Shown here in pieces: positions 1 through 8,786 of a DNA stretch of 64,000 bases (its first letter is position 1; each line of letters begins with the position of its first letter). The DNA is from UBA60 sp964587885. Its GTDB lineage: Archaea; Thermoplasmatota; Poseidoniia; Poseidoniales; Poseidoniaceae. Below the pieces are notes generated by a model that was given only the letters and a program-made list of their open reading frames with translations, did no database searches and was not told where the DNA came from. Position numbers and translations under genes: made by a program. The stretch spans positions 62,001 through 126,000 of the forward strand of contig CAZPME010000001.1 in assembly GCA_964587885.1 (NCBI GenBank), given 5' to 3'.

Positions 1-2
1 AG

Positions 3-185
3 CATCTGCGAACTCCTGCCGCTTGGCGTATTGAGTGCGAAGGTGATTCACTGCTTGAGGCAATGCTAAACGCCTGTATCGACATGGATTGGTTGTCTTG
101 TGCATTAGCATTATTACATGGCAAAGACCCAAGTTCAATCGGACCTATTATCGGCTTGAAAGGGTTTCTCAATTCTATCAAATAA
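3..185 (+). CDS. 3' end of bifunctional phosphoglucose/phosphomannose isomerase (partial)
   Basis: This reading frame enters from the left edge and stops with TAA at 183-185, leaving about 60 residues. The tail contains a GDSLLEAML stretch, then DMDWLSCALALLHGKDPSS and ends with a GLKGFL-like helix. That resembles the C-terminus of archaeal SIS-domain phosphoglucose/phosphomannose isomerases, where a G-D-[WY]-x-S-x-x-x-A-L-x-x-G-x-D-P pattern precedes a final helix. These enzymes interconvert fructose-6-phosphate with glucose-6-phosphate or mannose-6-phosphate, feeding glycolysis and glycan precursors. The stop codon abuts the stop of the convergent M23 gene with no spacer. Family assignment rests only on this short tail and is moderately sure; that the frame is coding is likely. 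Confidence 0.55.
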   Translation, partial: HLRTPAAWRIECEGDSLLEAMLNACIDMDWLSCALALLHGKDPSSIGPIIGLKGFLNSIK

Positions 186-839
186 TCAGTAAAGTGGTCC
201 AAGTACTATTCGCGGATCGGGGTATATTTGACGAGCACGTGTCCTTTCTGCCGGACTTACAACCCCTGGAATATCATAGCCTTCCGGTTTGACCAATGAA
301 AGTTGAAAATGTAAATGAGGAGGCCAACCGCCATTCTCCTCCTCATCACCGACCCATGCGATTCTTTGACCGGACTCAACCCCCTGTCCAACGATCAAAT
401 TGGCTAATGATTCGGTAGAAAGGTGTCCGTACAAAGCCCACACATCCACCCCATTTATTAGATGCTGAACAATTATTGTCGGCCCATAATCGCCATCGGC
501 TGAATTGATACCAAATGAATAGATCTTTCCTTCAGCGAAGGATTTTACTGATGTATAAACGGGAGCCCCGATATCAATCCCCATATGGATGAAACGGTTA
601 TCTGCAAATAATTCAGTCTCATACATTCCTCGCCGTTCTTCATCGTATTTTCCAATACTATACTGTTCACTAAATTGCTCAACTACTCCTTCGGTTGTAC
701 TAAAGTCGTGAATATGAACTTCAGGGGGGAGGTCAATGACCGCAGCGAAGACCTCATCTCCTACCTCGAGCATGATAGCCGCACCCCGCAATAAGGCATG
801 AGTCCTTCGCCGGTTTGAAAACCACAGACCTTCCCGCAT
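186..839 (-). CDS. M23 family (LytM-like) metallopeptidase
   Basis: This is a roughly 217-residue protein. It carries the full M23 zinc signature: HMGID supplies the first His and the Asp, and HLHFQL near residue 180 is the HxH motif. YGHLS and a GxVG-type turn lie between them. In bacteria this family cuts peptidoglycan cross-bridges; archaea lack murein, so the substrate could be prey or neighbour bacterial walls, or another surface peptide. No signal peptide is evident, and the first 90 residues match no domain I recognise. ATG at 839 is taken as start; an in-frame TTG at 845 and an ATG at 773 are alternatives. The start lies only 15 bases from that of the divergent membrane protein, so one of the two starts may be further in. 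Confidence 0.8.
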   Translation of the reverse strand: MREGLWFSNRRRTHALLRGAAIMLEVGDEVFAAVIDLPPEVHIHDFSTTEGVVEQFSEQYSIGKYDEERRGMYETELFADNRFIHMGIDIGAPVYTSVKSFAEGKIYSFGINSADGDYGPTIIVQHLINGVDVWALYGHLSTESLANLIVGQGVESGQRIAWVGDEEENGGWPPHLHFQLSLVKPEGYDIPGVVSPAERTRARQIYPDPRIVLGPLY

Positions 840-854
840 AGTCAAGGGTGTGAG

Positions 855-3329
855 ATGCAGGTCGATATTGCGACGATGACTGGGGCGTTACTAGGTTCGC
901 TGATAATTCTCGCTTTTGGTTGCGCCATTCCAGGTTTGGCTGCACTACGAATTCTCGACCCAACCGCCGACCGTTTTCGCCAAATGATGTTGACCCCTGC
1001 GCTTGGACTTCTACTATTGATGGGGATTTCAGGATGGTCGGTTCTTCTTTTCAACGGTTATTCTAGCACCATCATTATGATGCTAATATTGGCCCTAAAT
1101 GGACTAGGAATTTCAATACTGAGGCATCAAGAAGAAACCATTTCACCTCGTATCAGCACATGGGCCCGTCTTGAACAGGCAATGGGAATTGAACGCGATG
1201 AACTTGAAGTGGACATGGATATCTGGAGCGAAGACACTTGGAGCGAAGTTGAAGAACAACATCGAATCCAAACACTACGTCCTGCGTGGTGGCCAATACC
1301 TATTTTCCTGGCAGTACTATTCTCATTAGCGCCATTATTCTTGTTTCGTTTTCCACATGGAGTAGACTGGATTGGATTTTCTACATTGACCAACTCTTTC
1401 GCCACAACCGGAAATCTAAGTCTTCCCCCGCCTTCACAGGGTTATTGGACCTATCCGCCGGCATTCCCCGCTTTAGCCGCACTACTGCAACAATCACTCG
1501 ACATCGGCCCTGAAGTTTCTACTCATATTCTTGCTCGGCTTGGATTACTTTCACTGTTCTTGGGTATCGTCGGAGTATGCGACCGTTGGGGCAGTGGAAT
1601 TCTCAGCCTAATTGCTATGTCCTTAGCCTCTGGACTACTAGCAAAATCCCATGATTCAGGCTGGCCAACGGTAATGAGTCAACTTGGATTGATTCTAGGC
1701 CTATTGGTTGTGATAAAACCCGCTGGAAAGCGAAGACGTGAGCATGATCTCGCCTTTGCTGTCGGTGTACTCTCGGTAGCAGTAATTCATCCAACTGGTG
1801 CAATATATCTCGGCACGTTGTTACTCGCTAATCTCATCGTTCGCCAACTACATGACCGCGAGGATGAGGGAGCGGTACGCATTATCACCATCTCGGCGAT
1901 AATGCTAGCCGTTGCTGCTGCTGTGACATTCCTTCTTTTTGCCCCTCGATTACTTGATGAGGCGGTTTTTGCCGAGTATGGCTGGCAAGGTGGCTGGCCA
2001 ATGCTAATCTATACATCACCACTATTACCTCTAGCGCTATACTTTGGTTGGCAATTACGCAATACCGTTGAAGGTGGAGTAATATTACTGTGGTTGCTGC
2101 TGCAATGGGTCCTAACTCTAATCCACCTTTTTGATGGCATCAATATTCCAGTGCTAAGTTTGATGTCATATTCACTTTATTCTATGGGATTACATGCCTT
2201 TCACCTCCCTGCCGCAGTACTGCTGGGCATGGCCTTTGCTCGCGGGGTAGAATGGACACCCATTGAAGGAGACATCGATCTAAGTTCAGAATCAAATACT
2301 GCAACAGATAATTCTAATGAAGTTAAGGAATATGGCGAAGCGAATCTTGAATATTCACTTCCCAAAAATGTTGATGGTTCAGACTATAGTTGGAATGAAA
2401 ATTGGCAAAAGGCGATTATCATCGTTGCTAGTATACTATTCTTGAGTGCCGGAACAGCCCTAGTTAGTTTGGCAGACCATCCGGAATTATTTGTCACCAC
2501 TGATGGAGACCGAGAAATTTCAGCACTGCTAGCAGAACTACCGGCTGATTCTGTGGTGTTTGTCGAAAATTCGCACTGGGGTTATGTTTACGATCTAGAT
2601 GCAGAAGTTGGGATTACTGCCTTTCCTTCTCTCGGAATAATATCTTCAAAGGATTCTATTCAAACACAAGCGAGTGTGGCGATTCGTCAAAACGATATGC
2701 AAACCCTCGATCAATTGAAAATATCACATGCCATTTCAAGTCCAATTTCAAATCTTGTCTTTACCTTGTCCACATCACCATATTGGCAAGTTGAAATCGA
2801 TATCGACGGGGCACGGCTATGGACAAGACAAAATCAACCAATTGTTGATGGCGAGGGATGGTTTTCCACCCCCACTCAAGATGATTGTAATTTAGATAAT
2901 GATTGTTCATGGCGAGTAGATAATTGGCTAAATCAGCGCACTTGGAAGATTTCCGAGTGGTCTGACTCCAGAGGATTTCTCGCTGAAGGCCAGATTGAAT
3001 GGAATGACACCATGCCTTCTCATTTAATCGACAATACACTTGAATTAGCATTCTTAGTTGAATGTTCACAAGGGGTTGTTGCTACAATAGAATTGAGCCA
3101 AGATGATTGGAACTGGCAACAGAAAGTGAATTGCAAATCCGGCTGGGGCTATGCCTATGACGACGGCGTCAAAGGAATTAGCCGAGGTGACCTAAACATT
3201 TCCCTATCGATAGAAGACTACCCGCAAGAGACTTGGATTAACCCTCTCGGACTATCCGGGCGAGGAGATAGGATCATTGATACCGGTGGGTTACGAATCC
3301 ATTGGCTTGAATTGCGTAAAGCAGGATAA
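855..3329 (+). CDS. large multi-pass membrane protein, GT-C-like glycosyltransferase candidate
   Basis: The product has 824 residues. It starts with hydrophobic helices (GALLGSLIILAFG), then an acidic cytosolic insert at about residues 90-145. A long run of membrane segments reaches about residue 480, one more helix lies near 515-535, and a soluble C-terminal domain of about 280 residues follows. This topology resembles GT-C membrane glycosyltransferases, which use polyprenyl-phosphate sugars. No catalytic motif can be pinned down by eye, so the function is inference. It is followed after 13 bases by a GT2 glycosyltransferase, and sugar-nucleotide genes flank it, which supports a role in surface glycan assembly. 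An internal ATG at 876 would put the first helix nearer the N-terminus and is a possible start. Confidence 0.8.
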   Translation: MQVDIATMTGALLGSLIILAFGCAIPGLAALRILDPTADRFRQMMLTPALGLLLLMGISGWSVLLFNGYSSTIIMMLILALNGLGISILRHQEETISPRISTWARLEQAMGIERDELEVDMDIWSEDTWSEVEEQHRIQTLRPAWWPIPIFLAVLFSLAPLFLFRFPHGVDWIGFSTLTNSFATTGNLSLPPPSQGYWTYPPAFPALAALLQQSLDIGPEVSTHILARLGLLSLFLGIVGVCDRWGSGILSLIAMSLASGLLAKSHDSGWPTVMSQLGLILGLLVVIKPAGKRRREHDLAFAVGVLSVAVIHPTGAIYLGTLLLANLIVRQLHDREDEGAVRIITISAIMLAVAAAVTFLLFAPRLLDEAVFAEYGWQGGWPMLIYTSPLLPLALYFGWQLRNTVEGGVILLWLLLQWVLTLIHLFDGINIPVLSLMSYSLYSMGLHAFHLPAAVLLGMAFARGVEWTPIEGDIDLSSESNTATDNSNEVKEYGEANLEYSLPKNVDGSDYSWNENWQKAIIIVASILFLSAGTALVSLADHPELFVTTDGDREISALLAELPADSVVFVENSHWGYVYDLDAEVGITAFPSLGIISSKDSIQTQASVAIRQNDMQTLDQLKISHAISSPISNLVFTLSTSPYWQVEIDIDGARLWTRQNQPIVDGEGWFSTPTQDDCNLDNDCSWRVDNWLNQRTWKISEWSDSRGFLAEGQIEWNDTMPSHLIDNTLELAFLVECSQGVVATIELSQDDWNWQQKVNCKSGWGYAYDDGVKGISRGDLNISLSIEDYPQETWINPLGLSGRGDRIIDTGGLRIHWLELRKAG

Positions 3330-3342
3330 TGTAGGAGACAGA

Positions 3343-4080
3343 ATGATGAGTAATGCAGAGATTGGCGAGTCAATGCGAAGTGTAACTTTGCTATTACCTG
3401 CTCTTGATGAGGAGGGGGCATTGCCACAATTACTCGCTGAAATTCCAATCAACCGAATGAATGCCTATGGTTGGGATTGCCACATCCTCCTAGTCGATGG
3501 TGGGAGTAAAGATGCTACTGTGCAAATCGCCACTGATTACGGTTGCGAAATTATCCACCAGGGCGACAAAAAGGGTAAAGGGTTGGGGATGAGGGTCGCA
3601 TTTGAGCACTTCATTGACTCACAATCTCAAGCACTAGTAATGATTGATGCAGATGGAACCTATGACCCAAAAGACATTCCCTCAATGCTAGCTGCACTAG
3701 AGGATAATGATATTGTCGTGGGTTCAAGATTACAAGGTGAAATTGATATTGGAGCGATGACGAGAATAAATTACCTCGGCAATTGTTTTCTCTCTTGGTT
3801 TGCATCTGTACTCTATGGGGAATTCTCATCCGACCTGTGTAGCGGAGCTTGGGCATTTCGCCGCTCGGCAATTGAAAGGATGGATTTAAATTCAGTACAT
3901 TTTGAAATTGAAGCCGAAATGTTTGCTACTTGTGCAATGGCGAATTTCGCCATTGGGTTTGTTCCTATTTCCTATCGCTGTCGCACTGGGCTGCAAAAAC
4001 TCGGCTCATTTCGCGATGGCATTAGTATTTTGCGTAAGTTAATAGTTCGACGAGTTTTTCGTATTGCTGGAAGCGATTAA
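3343..4080 (+). CDS. GT2 family glycosyltransferase (dolichyl-phosphate mannosyltransferase-like)
   Basis: This 245-residue protein has the GT-A fold order of family 2: LLLPALDEEGALPQLL at the N-terminus, LLVDGGSKDAT, and MIDADGTYDP, the last being the DxD-type metal and nucleotide-sugar site. VVGSRL and an SGAWAFRRSAIERM acceptor-loop region follow. It lacks C-terminal membrane helices, like soluble polyprenyl-phosphate sugar synthases. It probably moves a sugar from a nucleotide donor to a polyprenyl phosphate or glycan. ATG 3343 is chosen because GGAG at 3334-3337 sits five bases before it. It follows the membrane protein closely, suggesting an operon, and its 3' end overlaps the convergent epimerase by four bases. 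Confidence 0.85.
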   Translation: MMSNAEIGESMRSVTLLLPALDEEGALPQLLAEIPINRMNAYGWDCHILLVDGGSKDATVQIATDYGCEIIHQGDKKGKGLGMRVAFEHFIDSQSQALVMIDADGTYDPKDIPSMLAALEDNDIVVGSRLQGEIDIGAMTRINYLGNCFLSWFASVLYGEFSSDLCSGAWAFRRSAIERMDLNSVHFEIEAEMFATCAMANFAIGFVPISYRCRTGLQKLGSFRDGISILRKLIVRRVFRIAGSD

Positions 4081-4997
4081 AGAATCCCTAGCAAGCCATG
4101 TTCAAGTGGAACTTCGGGGCTCCAATTTAGCAGAGATTGGATTTTCGCTGAAGACCCCGAACTATGTGCAATATCACCGTCACGACTAGGGCGCGTCTCA
4201 ATTTCAGAATCACCACCAGCAAGTTCAATGCACAAATCAGCTAGGTCTACAATCGTTGTCGATTCACCGGTACAAATATTGAGTGCTGAACCACAACATG
4301 GACTTTCTTTGCCTTCCATAAGGAGTTGTTCGGCACATGTAGTGAAAGCTAGCACGACATCATCAACATGGATGAAATCTCGGGTTGAGGAACCATCACC
4401 AAAAATAATCAAATTGTCTCCAGCCAATGTTCTTTTGCGAAATAATGCAATAACTCCTGAGTATGGAGAGGCATCCGATTGAAATGGCCCATAGACATTG
4501 AATAATCGTAGTGCTGCAGTAGGAATTAATTGTCCCATCTTTTGCACCAATAGGTCAGAATGACCCTTTGCCTCACCATAAGGAGACAACGGCGACAAGG
4601 AGTGCTTCTCATCAACAGGCAAATATTTCGGATCACCATAAACCGCTGCACTTGAAGCGAATAAAAACGCCTTTATTCCCGAGTTAACCGCTTGCTCGAG
4701 CAAATTCTTGGTTGCTGAATAATTGACTGCAAAATTGGCTTCCGGCTCAGCAATGCTATCTTGAACTGAAACTTTCGCGGCTAGATGGAAAATGCAATCA
4801 ATATCATTTACCAATTCTGGCAACTTATCTGTTTCAGTGATATCAACGCACTTGAATTCAGAGTAATTAGAATGACGTGGTTCCTCAATATCTGCAATTA
4901 CGACTTCAGCCCCTTGAGCACACAAACTTGCCGCTAAATGCTGACCGATAAAACCCGAGCCCCCGGTAATCAATACCCTACATCCGTCCCAAGTCAT
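4077..4997 (-). CDS. NAD-dependent epimerase/dehydratase (UDP-glucose 4-epimerase-like)
   Basis: This is a 306-residue extended short-chain dehydrogenase. The NAD-binding glycine motif GGSGFIGQHL is at residues 12-21, FASSAAVYGD gives the catalytic Ser, and SPYGEAKG gives the Tyr-x3-Lys pair. RLFNVYGP and DGSSTRDFIHVDDV match the sugar-nucleotide-binding part of UDP-glucose 4-epimerases and related dehydratases. It probably interconverts or oxidises a nucleotide sugar for surface glycans, consistent with the glycosyltransferase downstream. Exact substrate cannot be told from sequence. It is slightly short at the C-terminus compared with typical 310-330-residue members. The gene is divergent from asd, with 85 bases between starts. 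Confidence 0.88.
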   Translation of the reverse strand: MTWDGCRVLITGGSGFIGQHLAASLCAQGAEVVIADIEEPRHSNYSEFKCVDITETDKLPELVNDIDCIFHLAAKVSVQDSIAEPEANFAVNYSATKNLLEQAVNSGIKAFLFASSAAVYGDPKYLPVDEKHSLSPLSPYGEAKGHSDLLVQKMGQLIPTAALRLFNVYGPFQSDASPYSGVIALFRKRTLAGDNLIIFGDGSSTRDFIHVDDVVLAFTTCAEQLLMEGKESPCCGSALNICTGESTTIVDLADLCIELAGGDSEIETRPSRDGDIAHSSGSSAKIQSLLNWSPEVPLEHGLLGIL

Positions 4998-5082
4998 GAA
5001 CGTTGAGAATTTCCCTTTGGCTATTAGTGTGACGCGAATGGATTGGGCGAGGACTCAAAAAGCGCGCCATTTTCGGTAAACC

Positions 5083-6195
5083 ATGACCACTCGTTATCCT
5101 TGTGCTATACTCGGTGCGAGTGGCCTAGTGGCTCAACGACTTCAGCAAAGATTAACCACACATCCGTGGTTCACATTGTGCGCAGTAGTTGGTAGTTCTG
5201 AAAGTGCTGGTTCAAATCTATCCGACCTACCTTGGCGTCTAGAAGAAAGTCGGCCAACTCTACCTAATATTGTGGTATTGGATAGCGATGATCCTAACTT
5301 GATTAGCCAATTGCAGAATGAAAAAATCCAATTCATATTCTCTGCTGTTCCTAACTCAGTGGCCTCGGTTTTGGAAGTTGAACTGGCTGAAGCAGGATTT
5401 CACGTTTTTTCAAACGCAGCATACCATCGTTGTACTGATGGAATCCCACTCATCGTGGCTGACCTGAATCCACATCATTTGCTTCATTACAAGATGCAAG
5501 AATGGTCTGGTTCACTAGCCTGCTCGACTAATTGTACGGTAATCCCAATCGCAATGCCGTTGAAGCCATTATGGGATATGGTTGGCTTCAAGCATGTTTC
5601 AATAACTACAGAACAGGCACTCTCAGGTGCAGGATGGCGTTTGTTATCTTCGCAAGAAGCTCGTGATGGAAATGTGGATCCAAATATTGAAGGAGAAGCC
5701 GAAAAAATTACTGAAGAATTGCTACATCTATTTGGTAGAGTCACACCGACAGGAGTACAGCCGGCTGGATTTTCCATCGCTATCACCTGTAATAGAGTAG
5801 CACAAATCGACGGTCACCTAGTGCACGTTGAAGTTCATCTTTCCCGCCCCGTCGACCTCACCGAAATCAAAGAGTGGTTGCTAGCACAAAGCGACCGTCC
5901 CCAGCACCTCGGTCTCCCTTCGGCTCCAGTGACATCCCTTACAATAATCGATGAATGCCCAACCAGAGATGAACACCTGTGGATGGGTGCAAAATTCGAA
6001 CCTACAATAGGGACAAATGTTGATCCAGGTAATGACCTAACTGCTGGCATGGGGGTTACTGTCGGCGCTCTCGAACTAATAGACTCGACAACTCTGCGCT
6101 TTAGCGCCCTAAGTCATAATACTATACGGGGTGCTGCAGGCGGATGCGTGATGTTAGCCGAGTTGGCACTTGCCGAAGATGTGCTCAAAATTTAG
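5083..6195 (+). CDS. asd: aspartate-semialdehyde dehydrogenase
   Basis: This 370-residue enzyme reduces aspartyl-4-phosphate to aspartate semialdehyde, the branch point to lysine, threonine and methionine. GASGLVAQRL at the N-terminus is the NADP-binding loop. SLACSTNCTVIP holds the catalytic Cys, EQALSGAGW follows the substrate pocket, and CNRVAQIDGHLVHVEV carries the conserved Arg and His. NTIRGAAGG near the end matches the C-terminal cofactor contact. Sequence style is that of the archaeal/fungal subclass. ATG 5083 follows a GGTAA element three bases upstream. It stands alone between the divergent epimerase and the next plus-strand gene. Confidence 0.95.
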   Translation: MTTRYPCAILGASGLVAQRLQQRLTTHPWFTLCAVVGSSESAGSNLSDLPWRLEESRPTLPNIVVLDSDDPNLISQLQNEKIQFIFSAVPNSVASVLEVELAEAGFHVFSNAAYHRCTDGIPLIVADLNPHHLLHYKMQEWSGSLACSTNCTVIPIAMPLKPLWDMVGFKHVSITTEQALSGAGWRLLSSQEARDGNVDPNIEGEAEKITEELLHLFGRVTPTGVQPAGFSIAITCNRVAQIDGHLVHVEVHLSRPVDLTEIKEWLLAQSDRPQHLGLPSAPVTSLTIIDECPTRDEHLWMGAKFEPTIGTNVDPGNDLTAGMGVTVGALELIDSTTLRFSALSHNTIRGAAGGCVMLAELALAEDVLKI

Positions 6196-6252
6196 GGAAC
6201 TTGTGGGCATAACCCCAATAATAGAGTTTGATTTCCGGACTACGGTGAGCGC

Positions 6253-7797
6253 ATGGGAATCACAGTAATTCTACCTAATATGATGCTCACTCAACTGGCT
6301 GATGAAGGTGAGGAGCGTTGGCCTGAAATTTGGTCTCAAAGTCAATCACGAATTCGCATTCTCATGCTTTGTCGCCGAAAGGAACGACAGTTGCTTGAGG
6401 TTCATGGTGACCTAATTGATCACGACCATCCTGCGTTCGGAATTTTTTATCGGCCACGCGAAACCTCTGAACTTATCAAGGAGCAAGGCTTTGATCCTCG
6501 TTCTGCATCTTTTCAGATACTCGACATCGCAACCACAGATTTAGGTAAATGGGTTCAACACCTCATCACCAATGAAAAATGGGTTCGTTCTATGACTGAA
6601 ATATTACCTATTCCGATGAACTTACGGGTTGGGTTAACCCGCTCATTTGAAGGCTATTCGATACCTTGTTTTCGACATCCAGACTTACCAAAATTGGAGA
6701 GGTTGCACCTACCAATACCGGCTGAAAGTATTGTTGGTAAAGCATATGTCAGTATTCCTCGTCTTTCTGCGGTTGATGTTGCAAGCCGCCATGGAGCAGA
6801 AATATTAGCCAAGGCCGGAACCCAATCGATTCAATCTGAGGTGGAAATACCTACTAAAGAAGTTGAGAGTGTACCTATTCCAATTACCCAACCAAAGGTA
6901 CCACTGAGCACTGATCCGATAGTCGAAGTTGCGAGCCATTCTACCCCGTCGGATTCTATTCAAGTTGCCGAAGAAAATACCACAATCCCCAATGTAAATG
7001 ACACCCCGAATTCACGCCAACACGATATTTCGGAAATGTCAAATGCACTCTCTGCCCTAGCCGATGGACAAGATAATGATGAGACGAATGATGAGACCAC
7101 ATTAATCGATGGTTTTAGCGAAGAATTACTCGCTAGTGTTACTCACTCTGCCGGAGAAAATGATGGGGAAAAGTCTCCCTCCGCCACACCATCAATCACC
7201 CCTAATGATGATGCATCTGCAACTCAAGAACAAGCGGAGATTACTGTGGAAGCATCCGAAGTCTCCCTGCCTGAAGATGCTGAAACTCCAGAAATTAATT
7301 TGGTATTCCCAGAATTCGATTCCGATTTCAAGGGCAGTGACCACAGTAATAATTCTCCAAGTGCACCGTCTGGAACACCGTCTGCACCGCCGAGTGGGCC
7401 ACCATCCCCGCCACCAACTGGACCTCCTTCTGCACCACCGAGTGGACCACCGTCTGCACCGCCGAGTGGGCCACCATCCCCGCCACCAACTGGACCGCCT
7501 TCTGCACCGCCTACTGGGCCGCCGTCCCCGCCACCTACTGGTCCGCCGTCCCCGCCACCTACTGGGCCGCCATCTGCGCCACCTACTGGTCCGCCGTCCC
7601 CTCCACCGAGTGCTCCTCAAACCTTTGCCGAAACTCCAGAAGGAGATTTTCGCAAAGTAGTCAGCAACTTGTTGAATGACGGTATTCCTGCAAGTGAGAT
7701 AACCGACCAAGCTGAATTTCATAGCGTGAGTGAAGTTGCTACCGCTTCCGGAGTTGATACCTGGTCAATTTTCTTGGAACTCACTGGTGCCACCTAA
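6253..7797 (+). CDS. uncharacterised protein with central acidic linker and proline-rich repeat
   Basis: I do not recognise a family. The 514-residue product has a globular N-terminal domain of about 190 residues and an acidic, Ser/Thr-rich disordered linker to about residue 365. A proline-rich block of roughly 88 residues follows, built from eight-residue units of the type [ST]GPPS[AP]PP. The last 55 residues form a small helical domain (DFRKVVSNLLNDGIPASEI). No signal peptide or membrane helix is visible, so it is probably cytosolic. The architecture suggests a scaffold that recruits SH3- or EVH1-like partners, but that is inference. GGTGA ends four bases before ATG 6253, a strong ribosome-binding site. 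Confidence 0.85.
   Translation: MGITVILPNMMLTQLADEGEERWPEIWSQSQSRIRILMLCRRKERQLLEVHGDLIDHDHPAFGIFYRPRETSELIKEQGFDPRSASFQILDIATTDLGKWVQHLITNEKWVRSMTEILPIPMNLRVGLTRSFEGYSIPCFRHPDLPKLERLHLPIPAESIVGKAYVSIPRLSAVDVASRHGAEILAKAGTQSIQSEVEIPTKEVESVPIPITQPKVPLSTDPIVEVASHSTPSDSIQVAEENTTIPNVNDTPNSRQHDISEMSNALSALADGQDNDETNDETTLIDGFSEELLASVTHSAGENDGEKSPSATPSITPNDDASATQEQAEITVEASEVSLPEDAETPEINLVFPEFDSDFKGSDHSNNSPSAPSGTPSAPPSGPPSPPPTGPPSAPPSGPPSAPPSGPPSPPPTGPPSAPPTGPPSPPPTGPPSPPPTGPPSAPPTGPPSPPPSAPQTFAETPEGDFRKVVSNLLNDGIPASEITDQAEFHSVSEVATASGVDTWSIFLELTGAT
7354..7617 (+). repeat. in-frame tandem repeat, 24-base unit, encoding a Pro-rich block
   Basis: About eleven imperfect copies of a 24-base unit encode alternating SGPPSAPP and TGPPSPPP octapeptides inside the gene at 6253. 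Whole-unit periodicity keeps the frame, so copy number could change by slippage without breaking the protein. The opposite strands and other frames stay open here only because of this repetition. Confidence 0.85.
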
Positions 7798-7838
7798 AGA
7801 GTTTTGAAGTAATGGCTAGGCGAGGTTGTTGAGGAAGT

Positions 7839-8096
7839 ATGTTCTATTGTCCTAATTGCGGTCAGTCATTGGAAGATGGCAAGACATTCTGCCGCTTTTG
7901 TGGCGAACGTCAACCGGGCATCCAATTGGTCAACCGACTTCGCTCTGAAGCGATGCGCTTGAAGCAGGGTAATTCTACAAATCCTTCTTCATCATCAAAG
8001 AATGAGGTTCAGCAGGAGACTATGTCTACTCTTGCCCGTTTGGAACAAATGCGTAGAGAGGCTGATGAGGCCGCTCGTCGCCGTGCCGGTAGGTGA
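7839..8096 (+). CDS. small zinc-ribbon protein
   Basis: This 85-residue protein begins with a double CxxC zinc ribbon: FYCPNCGQSLEDGKTFCRFCG. A charged, probably helical tail rich in Arg and Glu follows. This is the common zinc-ribbon_2 type used for protein or nucleic-acid contacts; nothing indicates a specific partner. GAGG lies just before ATG 7839. Its last codons (AGG TGA G) contain the GGTGA ribosome-binding element of the downstream methyltransferase, so the two are probably translationally coupled. Confidence 0.8.
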   Translation: MFYCPNCGQSLEDGKTFCRFCGERQPGIQLVNRLRSEAMRLKQGNSTNPSSSSKNEVQQETMSTLARLEQMRREADEAARRRAGR

Positions 8097-8100
8097 GAAC

Positions 8101-8715
8101 ATCAAAAATAAGCATCTGGCGATGCGACTCTCTCAATTGCTTGCGATAGATTCGTTTTCTGCAGAATTAGAGCAATATCCCACCTCAGGTAGCCTTGCCG
8201 CTAAATGGCTCACAGATATCGCAAATGACGGATTAATCGACGGCTCTGTAGTCGTCGATCTCGGCGCCGGAAATGGCATCCTAGGTCTAGGTGCAGCCCT
8301 TCTCGGCGCTAAACATGTCGTTTTACTTGAATGTCAAGCACATGCTGCTGCTATCGCTCGTCTCAATGCTATCCAAATTGGCGACGAATGCAATGCGACA
8401 ATCGAAGTAATAGAAGCCAGATTATCTGACTGGCCAAGAGGGATGGAATCAGATCTCGTCATCATGAATCCCCCATGGGGATTTCAGACCAAAGGTGCTG
8501 ACCGTGTATTCATTGAAGCGGCATTATCCAGTCCAGCAGAAAGTATCCATCTGCTCCATTCACAGCGAGCCACCCACCCTGCCGCGATGGCAAATGATGC
8601 TGGATGGAATTCAGAATTACGTTTTGACTCAGAATTTAGTTTACCCGCGAACATGGCTCACCACACCAAAAATTCAGCCAAGACAATGGCGTCAGTATGG
8701 CGGTTTACTCGTTAA
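8101..8715 (+). CDS. METTL5-like SAM-dependent RNA methyltransferase
   Basis: The protein has about 204 residues and the hallmarks of the archaeal METTL5-related family: KHLAMRLSQL, the diagnostic LEQYPTS segment, the SAM loop VVDLGAGNGILGLGAALLGA, an acidic LLE ribose contact and the catalytic NPPWGFQTKG (NPPF/W). Such enzymes make N6-methyladenosine in small-subunit rRNA in eukaryotes; archaeal substrates are probably rRNA too. The start is debatable. Family members begin a few residues before K-H-L, which corresponds to ATC at 8101, placed exactly four bases after GGTGA (8092-8096). GTG 8083 and ATG 8122 are the canonical alternatives; ATG would remove the conserved K-H-L. Confidence 0.85.
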   Translation: MKNKHLAMRLSQLLAIDSFSAELEQYPTSGSLAAKWLTDIANDGLIDGSVVVDLGAGNGILGLGAALLGAKHVVLLECQAHAAAIARLNAIQIGDECNATIEVIEARLSDWPRGMESDLVIMNPPWGFQTKGADRVFIEAALSSPAESIHLLHSQRATHPAAMANDAGWNSELRFDSEFSLPANMAHHTKNSAKTMASVWRFTR

Positions 8716-8786
8716 TAACGGGATTGTATAAGAGCACTTTGAAGTGCAATAAGATATCGGCAGATGTGAATCCGCAACTCGCTAAC

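Noticed and set aside
89..292. 67-residue plus-strand frame at the left edge
   Set aside because: It overlaps the phosphoglucose/phosphomannose isomerase tail in another frame and runs into the M23 gene on the other strand.
7192..7722. Long opposite-strand reading frame rich in Arg, Trp and Ser across the Pro-rich repeat
   Set aside because: It exists only because the 24-base repeat lacks stops in several frames; its translation is a low-complexity mirror of the repeat. The same applies to the plus-strand frame 7109-7660.
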